DNA from: Porodaedalea pini
Taxonomy: Eukaryota; Basidiomycota; Agaricomycetes; Hymenochaetales; Hymenochaetaceae
Length of the DNA stretch: 64,000 nucleotides
Assembly (NCBI GenBank): GCA_002794775.1
Contig: NBAY01000012.1
Coordinates: 501,001 to 565,000, forward strand
Direction of reading: 5' to 3'
Below are positions 32,686 through 41,617 of the stretch, piece by piece; the stretch's first letter is position 1, and each line of letters starts with the position of its first letter. The notes beneath the pieces are model-generated. The model did no database searches, had not been told where the DNA came from, and saw nothing but the letters and a program-made list of their open reading frames with translations. The translations under genes and the position numbers were made by a program.

Positions 32686-34200
32686 TGATTCGAAGCCCTC
32701 TGGGTTGGCTTCAGCTATCTTGAAGTTCTCCCCACCAAACTCGCGCTTCCATTCAGTGTCGACCATGAAGGGGAACAGCGGAGATTTGCCTTTGGGGGCG
32801 TGCGCGTCTGTATTACCGAAGTCAACCCTGCGCACAGTGGTGTGCAGCTTTCCTCTCCCTTTCCCTTTGTCTTTGGCCTGAGCTGCATATGCATTCTCGT
32901 CAAGCTCGGCGTAGATGTCCTTAAGCTATATATTTGGTGAGCTTTTTGTTATTGGATCAGAATTAAATGGCTCACGGTCTGTGAGCGGAACGCCTTGCTA
33001 CGCTTCTCCCACACAGGCGTCTTGTGGTTCTGCTCATCTATCGAGAGATGAGCCTCCTGGGCGCATCTGGCATAGTCGGCAGCTTTCAGCTGCGTGACTT
33101 TAGCCTCAAAAGCCTTCTTCGCCGCGGCCCAATGTTCATCGTCATCCTCGTCCTCGTTCTCGTTGTTCTCGTTGCCGCCATCAGAGGAAACATCAGACAT
33201 GTCGAGCTGACTAACATAGTCCATCATGTACATGGGATCGAAGACACTGTCTGGCAGCTCACGACCGTGTGCTTTTTCCCAAGCAGGCCTTCCTATCTTT
33301 CAAAACGTGGCTACCTGAGGAATCCGAATCAGTAACCCGAGACGACACGTGTTCCATCAGGCAAGAAGACAACGCTTACATCTCTTGCATGCATGTTGCA
33401 CTGATTCCTGGCCTGGTTCTTAGCGTTCTTTTTCTTCTTCACCAGGTCGTTCTGAGTGACATAGGTCTTCTTCATATTGGAGAAGACCAGGCCTCCGATC
33501 TCGCGGCAGTCCTCGATGGTAAACTGCTGTCCTTCAATTTCGAGTCGGCCGGTATGCTGATCCTAAATTGCAGATTTAGTTGATATTCGGGTGGTATATC
33601 TTCAAGAAAAATGTACGTACCTTGATATCAGAGACTACGAGCACCGCAGCACGATTAATGATTTTTTTATTTGCAGCGGTGCATGGTGTTCCCTCGAAGT
33701 CCCAAGCGTAGGTCTCCGTTTCCTGGTTGGTCTCATGTTTGGCCTCATTTCCCTCACGTTCGGTCTCACCCTTGCCCTCGCCCTCATCGTCAGCTCCAGT
33801 AAGCCTCTTCACTCGCAGCTGCATCATATGCTAAAGAAATTTTTCAGTTAGTGAAGCGCAGAAATGAGCTTTTGACTATAAGCATCTGCTCATAGCAGAT
33901 GTGGGAATTCGTCGTACGTACCTGTAACTCATCACGAAGGTCCTGCCCATTAACATCCAGATCTCCTTGCAGACCTGCTAGCTTCGGCTTCTTCGGTTTC
34001 TTCGACCCGGCTGCATGATGCTCACGTTCTGCCTCATCTGCCTCTTCGCGTGTCCTCTTCAACGCCGTGACCTCAGACTCCAAAGCCCGAACCTTCTCCA
34101 ACACCTGGGCTAAAGCCGGCGTCTCTGCATGCGTGTGAAGGAGAGGATCAATAGTATCCTCGTCGAGGTCGAATGTAGGCCAAACAGGTGAGGATCGCAT
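32671..34200 (-). pseudogene. Transposon accessory gene, unknown function
   Basis: Four to five exons on the minus strand, convergent with the transposase. Likely start is the ATG at 34200 (MRSSPVWPTFDLDEDTIDPL), followed by a probable coiled coil (LAQVLEKVRALESEVTALKR) and a basic patch (AAGSKKPKKPK). Next come an acidic Glu-rich segment, WDFEGTPCTAANKKIINRAA, LVFSNMKKTYVTQNDLVKKK, then AWEKAHGRELPDSVFDPMY, another acidic stretch and a last exon ending PEGFESDDAT with TAA at 32671. Introns fit GT-AG. One in-frame TGA at 33300-33302 (again one C-to-T step from CGA) probably disables it. It may be the second transposition protein of the element, as CACTA-type elements often carry one; I do not recognise the family. 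Confidence 0.6.
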
Positions 34201-34245
34201 AGGCGATGAAGACAGCCGTAACGAGGATGAACCGGGGACATTCAA

Positions 34246-35584
34246 GTGTCATGTCACTGGTCTCGCAACTTGCAGGCCGAGTTGGCTTTGTACCCAGGCC
34301 AGGGCTTCATTTGACATGAAAGGTGCGTTCTCCCAAGACATTTCGCTGGAATTTGTTTTGCTGAATTTCTGGTAGGCTTGTATGCACGGGAACAACACGA
34401 CGCGACGTGATGCGACTTAGCGCGTTTTCAGAGGCGCGCGCTTGCATCATCACATTATTTTAATTTATCTCCTAATTAAGTAACTGTATTTTTTGAAATT
34501 GATTTATACAAAATCAAAAGCTGTGTGACATCCAAACTAGACAGCTGTGGTGTAGGTCCGGTTAGCTCACCTAAACCGGCTCTAAACCAAATTTCTCTAC
34601 CTCTTATATTCCAAACTACAACTTTACAGCTTTACCTTAGATACAGAAATTTGACTAGTTAAAACTATTATGATTTTCTCGGCTAGCTCTGTTTTCTGGA
34701 TAGGTTTGGTAATATTTACGGTGTAGGGAGAACTAGCCAAGCTACATTCAGCCTACACCTAAAGTGGTAGGCGACCATAAAACACAGTGAATGTTAACCC
34801 CCAGAAAATGGATTTGTCATGCATAAAATACCTTTTTTTCAGCTTCAAAAATCACTAACTTGTTCAATTCTCTATGGAATTGAGTCATTAAATTTTCAAA
34901 AATTTACTTGAATCATTTACTATGCATATAAGAACCTATTCAGTAAAAAGAGTGTATGCAATTAGTCTGACAAGTGAAAGAGGGTCTATCTTATTTGAGA
35001 CAGACTACCTCCACAAATTTTTCTAAGATGTCCCAAGTAGTTCTAAAATCCTGATAACCCATAAAGACAATTCTCCAATATGTTTCATATCTTTATCTTC
35101 AAATTTGAGCTCAGGAAAGCTAGGGAAGGATTCTGCCTGACAATACACCTATTATTTTCAATGTGGACACTACACATGGTTACTTCACATTTAAAGCTCA
35201 GAATTATTTTATATATATCAGATTATGAGTTTAGCAATTTATTTGAAGAGATTCCATGAAGAATTGAATGAGATATGTATTTTACAACTTTTTGAGGTGC
35301 TGAAATGCGGTGGTCACCGCTCTCAAATGATTGTCACATGATCGAGACTCCGGGGGACTTTTGGTTCCTCCGGGGCCTGTCAGAAAAAAATATTATCACA
35401 TGACATAAAAACAGATTTGTAATCTAACATGCCATTTACATGGCTCCAATCCGGGGCTAACATTTACAGAGCAACAAAAATATGAAAGTACCCCGGATAA
35501 AAATACATCACATGACTTTCTTAATGTCTAAATAAGGCATATGTTACTGAATTTGGGATTCAATGAGCACGTGCATCTTCCTCT
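34246..35584. other. Non-coding right arm of the composite element
   Basis: About 1.3 kb, AT-rich, with no supported ORF. It carries scattered CTCCGGGG-type subterminal words from 35340 on, and ends at the right terminal repeat where the Copia element has inserted. Confidence 0.6.
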
Positions 35585-35612
35585 GGGGGAAACTTGATTT
35601 TTTGTTACATTG

Positions 35613-35827
35613 TCTTAGACGAGCAGAAAAGTGGGACAAAGCTATAGATTAGGGGCGAGAGTGCCCGTCCTTATATACAGTACAATTGAATAGTTTACTA
35701 TAAAGAGTATAGTGAGCATATGGTGCATAGTCATATGAGCATAGAGTCGGAGTTCTGGAAGTCGGTCATGTGACCAGTGACGGATATTTGCTCAGGCAAG
35801 TATCCGTCAGTTATTTATAGTTCAACA
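35613..35827 (-). repeat. Copia 3' LTR
   Basis: 215 bp. Near its 35.8 kb end is the hairpin GACGGATA...TATCCGTC (about 35780-35809). A polypurine tract (CTTGAAGGGGAG on the minus strand, 35828-35839) lies just inside. Confidence 0.93.
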
Positions 35828-35834
35828 CTCCCCT

Positions 35835-38800
35835 TCAAGCGCGTGTTAGTTTAAGTTGTTCTACAAAGCGCTTGAGTAAAGTTACAGGTAATGCTTTAGT
35901 AAGTAAGTCTGCTATGTTATGTTCAGTGGGAATGTATTTAACAGCAATAGTTCCTTTATCAATGTGATCTCTAAAGAAATCTTTTCGTATGTCAATATGT
36001 TTAGTTCTTTGAGAATATTTACGCTCAGGATCAGTTGCCATAGTAATAATGGCTTGATTATCAGTAAAGATTGTAGTAGGTGTAAACGAAGCCTGCAGAA
36101 CCTCATTCACAAGTCTTTTTAGCCAAATAGCCTCCTGAGTCGCATAAGCTAGTGCAATAAGTTCAGCTTCAGCTACGGCTAATGATACTAAAGTTTGTCT
36201 CTTGCTTGACCATGATGTTATTGAATTGCCAAGTTTAAAGAAGTATCCGGATATGGCTTTATGTCCTTCAGTTGTCATTCCATCAGAGTCAGTGTATCCA
36301 GTAAGTTGAGTATTTTCAGTTCCACCGAGTATGAGCCAATAGTCTTTAGTTGAGTGTAAGTATTGAAAACATTGTTTCGCGGCATCAAAATGTTTAATAC
36401 CAGGGTTAGTTAAATATCTCGCGAGTATTCCACATGTATAGGCAATGTCTGGCCTGGTACAGTCTGCTGCATATCGCAGTGCTCCAACCATGTTCATGTA
36501 AGGTACCTTTTCCATGTAAGTAAGTTCTTCATCATCGGCTGGTGCGTCATCAGTTGATAATTGTCTCCCTGGCTCCATAGGAGAATTCTTTAGTTTAGCA
36601 TTTTCTAAGTTATAGCGTTTGATAATAGTTTCAATATAATTTTGTTGTTTTAACGCTATAGTTTTAGTTTGACGGTTACGTTTGATCTCAATTCCAAGTA
36701 ACCAATGAATTTCATTTCCATCAGTGTAAGTAACTTCGTTTCCAATTTGAGTTTTTAGTTCAGTTAATAGTTTAGTTGATTTCGCAGTTATTGTAATGTC
36801 ATCGACATGTACAAATAATACAAGTATAGTTTTATTATTTTCTGTTTTGAAAAAGACTGCGTTATCATTGTCTGATCTAGTTAATCCTATTTTAGTTAAG
36901 ATTGACATTAGTTTCTTGTACCAACATCTCCCTGCTTGTTTTAGTCCGTATAGTGCTTTCTTTAGTTTCAGTATTTGTCCAGGTTTCAAGTCAGGTAATA
37001 GTTTGTTATATCCTGGCGGTGGCTTGATGTAAATTTCTTCACCGTCTTCTAGTTCGCCATACAAGTAGGCTGATTTAATATCTATCTGATGTATTTCATA
37101 GTTATTAGTTGCTGCCCAGGAAAGTATAGTTCGCACAGTACTGAGTCGTGCTACTGGTGCAAATAGGTCATCTGAGTAAAAATCAATTCCTTCTTGTTGC
37201 GCATATCCTTGCACAACTAGTCTTGCTTTGTATTTGTCAATTCGGCCATCGGCTAACTGTTTAGTTTTGTAAACAAATCTAGTGCCAATGATATTTGCAT
37301 TAGTAGGTGGGTAAACGTATTCCCAAGTTTGTCTTTCTTTTAATGTTTCAATTTCATCTTTCATGGCTTTAGCCCATCTAAGTGCATCTGGTCGCTTAAT
37401 TGCTTGTTGAAAAGTGATGGGGTTGCCAAGTTGTTCATTATTGAATTCATTGAATTCAGTTAAGTAAATAGCGAGGTTAAGTTCTTCAGTATAGTCGAGT
37501 CCTCTAGAACGTTTAGTTGGTTTTCTTTGTCGCTCTGATTTTCTTGGTTCAGTAGGTTCAGTAGGATTGTTTTGGTTGTTTTCTAGTGGGGTATCAGTTT
37601 GCTCCCCTTCAATTCGAGAAGGTGCGACTTCGAGAAATTGGACATTTCTTTCAACAGTTATTTTTTGATCATGATAAATTCTATGTCCTTTACTTTCTTC
37701 ATCCCAACATAGCCATCGGCCGTAGGATCCTTTAGGAGTTAGTTTATTAGTATTTTCTTCTCTGAAAATGACATGAGTGCCAAATTCATGTAAGTTATCA
37801 AAAATATAAGCTTTATTAAATCGCTTAAAGTATGGAGAGATAAAGTTAATTGCCGCTTTAGGTGTTCTATTATGTATAAAGGTTGAGTAGTTAACGGCTT
37901 CTCCCCAGAGCTTGTCCGGTAGTTTATGTCCTAGTAAGTTTGATCTAACTTGATTTAGTATTGTTTGATGAGTTCGCTCAGCTACACCATTTTGTTGTGG
38001 AGTATCATGTACAGTTAGTTTTCGCACAGTTCCTTGACTGTCTAAAAAGAGTTGAAAGTCATTTGATAAAAAGACAGTATCATTGTCAGATTGAAGTATT
38101 TTGATTTTAATTCCATATTGAGTTGATAATAAAGTAGCCCATTTGATGTAAGCAGTATAACCATCTGCTTTAGTTTTAAGTAAACTCATTTGGACCCATC
38201 TAGTACAGTCGTCGACTAAAGTTAACAAATATTTAAAATTTCCAATAGCAGTTGTCGGCGCAGGTCCCCAAATATCCATATGAAAATGATCGCCAAAGTT
38301 TTTAGCTAATTCAGAAGTTCGAGTTTTGGGTATAACATTTCTTTTAATATTTGCTTCGACACAAACACGACATTGAGTTTCAGTTGAGTTAGTAATTTTA
38401 TAAAGAATTGATTCAGGATGATTTTTAAGTAGCCATTTGAGGTAAGTATAACTTAAGTGTCCGAGTTTCTTATGAAGTTCAAACAAAGTGATTGATTTCA
38501 TAGCGCTCATTTGATAATGTTTTAATATAGAGTACAGGTTATTTTTACATTGAATTTGACCACATATTTCACCGCTAGGTGCCTTTATTGTACACAAATT
38601 TCCTTTATAAATAAATTCATATCCTTCTGCGCAAAGTTTAGACTGGCTTAGTAGCGTCATGTGCATTTCTTTAGCATAATAAACATCTTTAATAGTGATG
38701 GTGCTTACAGTATCACCATTCGGGATCTCAACAGTTAAAATCCCTATAGTTGAAGTAATAAAAGTTTGTGAGTTAGCGGTTATAACAGAGATTGGGTCAG

Positions 38801-40448
38801 TTTGTTTAACATTAGTAAGTCGGTTAAAATAAGGAGTTAAGTGAAGAGTGGCGCCAGAATCAATAATGTCCATAGTATGATAGAGTTTATTAGCATAATT
38901 TTCTTTTAAGTAAATGGCTGTGGCGCTTACATGATTCGCCTCAAAGTTTTCAATAGCATCCATGTAGTGATCGTCGCGTAAAAAGTCGAAAAGTGCAGAT
39001 TCATTGTCGAATTGCATAGTGACGTCATCGGTTATTTCAGTTATCGTTGCAGTGAATGGTGGCGTCTGCGGGAAGTTGGGCATTTCAACATTTGTCGCTT
39101 GGTGTGCTTGGGCAACTGCAGTGGAAGTGGAAGCGGTCGCAGGTACGTTTGCTGCGTTCGACGTGCTCGCCTGATGCGAGTGGGCAGTGGTCGGAGGTTT
39201 CGCATGCTCCTGAATTCCTTTCTTCGCCATGGCATCTTTAGTTTTCTGAGTCCACGGCTGGGGGCAGTTAGGTGATTGATGCCCGTAGTTATTGCAGTTG
39301 TAACATTTAACAAAGGGGTTAGAGTTCCCTGAGTTCGAGTTTGAGTTATCGGAGTTATTTGAGTATCCTCCGCGGCCGCGTCCTCGGCCTCTGTAAGTTC
39401 CAAATCGGCCACGGCTTCGGCCGCGACCTCGAGTGTGTCCGCCTCGCCCTCTAAAGTAAGGGTGAGTAGCCTCGCTTTGGTAAGGGTGCGCGGCGGCAAT
39501 TGGATTTCTTCGAGTATTCGCCGCGCTCCAGTTCGCAAAGGCTTGACGAGTTTCTTGAATAAGTCGATTGGGAGTAAGTACGAGATCCTCGTGGTCATCA
39601 TTATTTTTGTTATACTCGTTTACGGCGTTTATTTGGAGTTCGAGTTGAGTTATGACATATTTATATTGCGGTGGTATCGCCGCGGTTATCGCTGCCAAGT
39701 AAGTTGAGTCGGCTGGTTGTTTTCCATGAGCGCAAAGTTTGGCGTGGCGTCGTTCGAGTTCATCCAAAGTTTTGTCAAGTTGAGACACATGGCCTCGGAC
39801 GTTAAATAGCGCTCCTTCATTTAACGCATTAGTTACGGTAGTTTGTATGTCGTAACGCGCCTTTAGTTGTTTGAGTAAGACGTGTACTTGAGTTACGCCT
39901 AAGTAGTTGCCGAGTATTTTATTGGGGATGTTTTTGATCACACCCGCATAGATGGCGTTTGCAATAGTATTTTCTTCTGGACTGGATGGTCCTGCCTCCA
40001 TAAGAGTTGGGTGGCCAGTGGCGTTAATAGCCTGGAAGATGCGGAATATCCAGAGTTTCCAGTTTTTGACACCGTCAAGTGGTTCGATGCCGTCAAATAG
40101 TTTGATTATTTCGCCGGCTTTAAGTGCTGACATTATTGGTGATTCGCGGCGGGGAATGCGCTGAGTGCGAGTAGGAGGCACTGTAGTAGGATCAGTTAGT
40201 TCGCTTTCTGATGATTCAGTAGATGGAGTAACGCGCTCTGGTATTGGCGGTAGTGTTTCAAAGTCGCGCTCAAGTTGCGCTGGTGTGGCAGTAGATATGG
40301 GTGGAGTAGGAGTTTGAGTAGTGCCGCTAGTAGTTGCGGCTAGTTGTTCAGCCTGTGTTTGTGCACGAGTGCGAGGATAAGTGCTAGTAGTTGGTTTAGG
40401 AGTAGTTGGTAGTGGTGGTGTTGGTGAATGAGGAGGACGGTCTGACAT
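35835..40448 (-). CDS. Copia Gag-Pol polyprotein
   Basis: A single frame of about 1,537 codons with no stop. The ATG at 40448 (MSDRPPHSPTPPLP) is preferred to the upstream one at 40523, which lies in the LTR. In order: Gag core; RG-rich stretch and CCHC knuckle CYNCNNYGHQSPNCP (about 39265-39310); protease IIDSGATLHLTP; GAG-pre-integrase ELHKKLGHLS; integrase HMDIWGPAPTT, LQSDNDTVFLS and QQNGVAERTHQ (DDE); RT QIDIKSAYLYGELEDG and FVHVDDITI (HVDD in place of YVDD); RNase H GYTDSDGMTTEGHKAISG and ADLLTKALP. Domain order (integrase before RT) defines Copia. All catalytic motifs are present, so it may still be mobile. Confidence 0.95.
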   Translation of the reverse strand: MSDRPPHSPTPPLPTTPKPTTSTYPRTRAQTQAEQLAATTSGTTQTPTPPISTATPAQLERDFETLPPIPERVTPSTESSESELTDPTTVPPTRTQRIPRRESPIMSALKAGEIIKLFDGIEPLDGVKNWKLWIFRIFQAINATGHPTLMEAGPSSPEENTIANAIYAGVIKNIPNKILGNYLGVTQVHVLLKQLKARYDIQTTVTNALNEGALFNVRGHVSQLDKTLDELERRHAKLCAHGKQPADSTYLAAITAAIPPQYKYVITQLELQINAVNEYNKNNDDHEDLVLTPNRLIQETRQAFANWSAANTRRNPIAAAHPYQSEATHPYFRGRGGHTRGRGRSRGRFGTYRGRGRGRGGYSNNSDNSNSNSGNSNPFVKCYNCNNYGHQSPNCPQPWTQKTKDAMAKKGIQEHAKPPTTAHSHQASTSNAANVPATASTSTAVAQAHQATNVEMPNFPQTPPFTATITEITDDVTMQFDNESALFDFLRDDHYMDAIENFEANHVSATAIYLKENYANKLYHTMDIIDSGATLHLTPYFNRLTNVKQTDPISVITANSQTFITSTIGILTVEIPNGDTVSTITIKDVYYAKEMHMTLLSQSKLCAEGYEFIYKGNLCTIKAPSGEICGQIQCKNNLYSILKHYQMSAMKSITLFELHKKLGHLSYTYLKWLLKNHPESILYKITNSTETQCRVCVEANIKRNVIPKTRTSELAKNFGDHFHMDIWGPAPTTAIGNFKYLLTLVDDCTRWVQMSLLKTKADGYTAYIKWATLLSTQYGIKIKILQSDNDTVFLSNDFQLFLDSQGTVRKLTVHDTPQQNGVAERTHQTILNQVRSNLLGHKLPDKLWGEAVNYSTFIHNRTPKAAINFISPYFKRFNKAYIFDNLHEFGTHVIFREENTNKLTPKGSYGRWLCWDEESKGHRIYHDQKITVERNVQFLEVAPSRIEGEQTDTPLENNQNNPTEPTEPRKSERQRKPTKRSRGLDYTEELNLAIYLTEFNEFNNEQLGNPITFQQAIKRPDALRWAKAMKDEIETLKERQTWEYVYPPTNANIIGTRFVYKTKQLADGRIDKYKARLVVQGYAQQEGIDFYSDDLFAPVARLSTVRTILSWAATNNYEIHQIDIKSAYLYGELEDGEEIYIKPPPGYNKLLPDLKPGQILKLKKALYGLKQAGRCWYKKLMSILTKIGLTRSDNDNAVFFKTENNKTILVLFVHVDDITITAKSTKLLTELKTQIGNEVTYTDGNEIHWLLGIEIKRNRQTKTIALKQQNYIETIIKRYNLENAKLKNSPMEPGRQLSTDDAPADDEELTYMEKVPYMNMVGALRYAADCTRPDIAYTCGILARYLTNPGIKHFDAAKQCFQYLHSTKDYWLILGGTENTQLTGYTDSDGMTTEGHKAISGYFFKLGNSITSWSSKRQTLVSLAVAEAELIALAYATQEAIWLKRLVNEVLQASFTPTTIFTDNQAIITMATDPERKYSQRTKHIDIRKDFFRDHIDKGTIAVKYIPTEHNIADLLTKALPVTLLKRFVEQLKLTRA

Positions 40449-40496
40449 GCAATAGTGAGGAGTGCAATGAGTAGGAGGGAGCCAAGGCTCATAACC

Positions 40497-40711
40497 TCTT
40501 AGACGAGCAGAAAAGTGGGACAAAGCTATAGATTAGGGGCGAGAGTGCCCATCCTTATATACAGTACAATTGAATAGTTTACTATAAAGAGTATAGTGAG
40601 CATATGGTGCATAGTCATATGAGCATAGAGTCGGAGTTCTGGAAGTCGGTCATGTGACCAGTGACGGATATTTGCTCAGGCAAGTATCCGTCAGTTATTT
40701 ATAGTTCAACA
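40497..40711 (-). repeat. Copia 5' LTR
   Basis: 215 bp, one difference from the 3' copy, followed at 40712 by the target duplication CATTG. The sequence just inside (GGTTATGAGCC on the minus strand, 40486-40496) is where the primer-binding site should be. Confidence 0.93.
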
Positions 40712-40716
40712 CATTG

Positions 40717-40732
40717 GTACGTCATAAGTTAC
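40717..40732. repeat. Outer end of the right terminal repeat and AGTTAC target duplication
   Basis: GTACGTCATA completes the inverted repeat after the Copia insertion; AGTTAC (40727-40732) matches 19579-19584. Confidence 0.75.
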
Positions 40733-40764
40733 AGGGAGGGTCTGCTCGTCAATATGCTGATGTT

Positions 40765-41617
40765 TTACAGCCATTTTCATAAGTCCTGCGACACGTGCAT
40801 GTCACGTGAAGTGAGCCACGTCAGAGCCAAAGTGTCAAAGAATTAGAATGAATGCCTATTTTCTCTGTGAATTCTGCACAGTACCTGCTCATTAAGTACT
40901 CAAAAAAAAGGTACGGTTCTCAGGAGAAGAAATATGTAAAATAGGGAGCAGTAAATTGACTGTGTAGGCGGGTGGAGATCAAACAAGTGCAGCTGGTCTG
41001 TTCTCTCACCCATTTCCACTGAGATTCAAAAATTATGGCTCCCCTACATCTACCTATAAAATTCTTTCCTGTATCTGTAAATTAAGTATATGACTATACC
41101 AACATCTCCTGCAAGTTTGAAGCCAATCCATTCAGTATTCATGGTCCAGCAGCAAGATTTGTGTTCCACTTCAAGCTCTTTCCACCTCTTTTCTGACAAC
41201 AGGTCTTGCAGAGTAGAACACAAATCTTGCTGCTGGACCATGAATACTGAATGGATTGGCTTCAAACTTGCAGGAGATGTTGGTATAGTCATATACTTAA
41301 TTTACAGATACAGGAAAGAATTTTATAGGTAGATGTAGGGGAGCCATAATTTTTGAATCTCAGTGGAAATGGGTGAGAGAACAGACCAGCTGCACTTGTT
41401 TGATCTCCACCCGCCTACACAGTCAATTTACTGCTCCCTATTTTACATATTTCTTCTCCTGAGAACCGTACCTTTTTTTTGAGTACTTAATGAGCAGGTA
41501 CTGTGCAGAATTCACAGAGAAAATAGGCATTCATTCTAATTCTTCGACACTTTGGCTCTGACGCGGCTCATTTCACGTGACATGCACGTGTCGCAGGACT
41601 TATGAAAAAGGCTGTAA
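40765..41617. repeat. Giant near-perfect palindrome, 402 bp arms
   Basis: Left arm 40765-41166 and right arm 41216-41617 are inverse copies of equal length with four mismatches by direct reading, all in the outer 95 bp. The inner 300 bp are identical. The spacer (41167-41215) is 49 bp. ORFs here are mirror images of each other and are not genes. There is no clear target duplication at its borders. It begins 38 bp outside the end of the composite transposon. Confidence 0.92.

Larger units (their letters stand above)
35613..40711 (-). mobile_element. Ty1/Copia LTR retrotransposon, apparently intact
   Basis: 5,099 bp element with two 215 bp LTRs (35613-35827 and 40497-40711) that differ at one position, G versus A, near 35669/40553. 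Flanked by the 5 bp duplication CATTG (35608-35612, 40712-40716). In element orientation the LTR begins TGTTGAAC and ends TCTAAGA. One long uninterrupted gag-pol frame fills it. It lies in the right terminal inverted repeat of the outer transposon. Confidence 0.95.
19585..40726. mobile_element. Composite Tnp2-type DNA transposon with nested LTR elements
   Basis: The left terminus begins TATGACGTACCAACGTAAC and continues to about 19622. The right terminus is its inverse, split by a Copia insertion into 35585-35612 and 40717-40726. Over about 38 bp the two ends differ at two positions. The element is flanked by the 6 bp direct repeat AGTTAC at 19579-19584 and 40727-40732. Subtracting the Gypsy and Copia insertions and their duplications leaves about 8.0 kb. 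It contains a + strand Tnp2-like transposase pseudogene and a convergent - strand accessory gene, with CCGGAG/CTCCGG-rich subterminal repeats at both ends. The ends are not CACTA and the duplication is 6 bp, so it is not a canonical CACTA element. Confidence 0.8.

Noticed and set aside
33576..33851. Plus-strand membrane-like ORF
   Set aside because: It is the antisense of a Glu-rich exon of the accessory gene, which reads as Leu/Phe-rich on the other strand.
41050..41332. Two 80-residue ORFs with the same N-terminal half on opposite strands
   Set aside because: They are mirror translations of the palindrome arms, with no domain and no independent coding signal.
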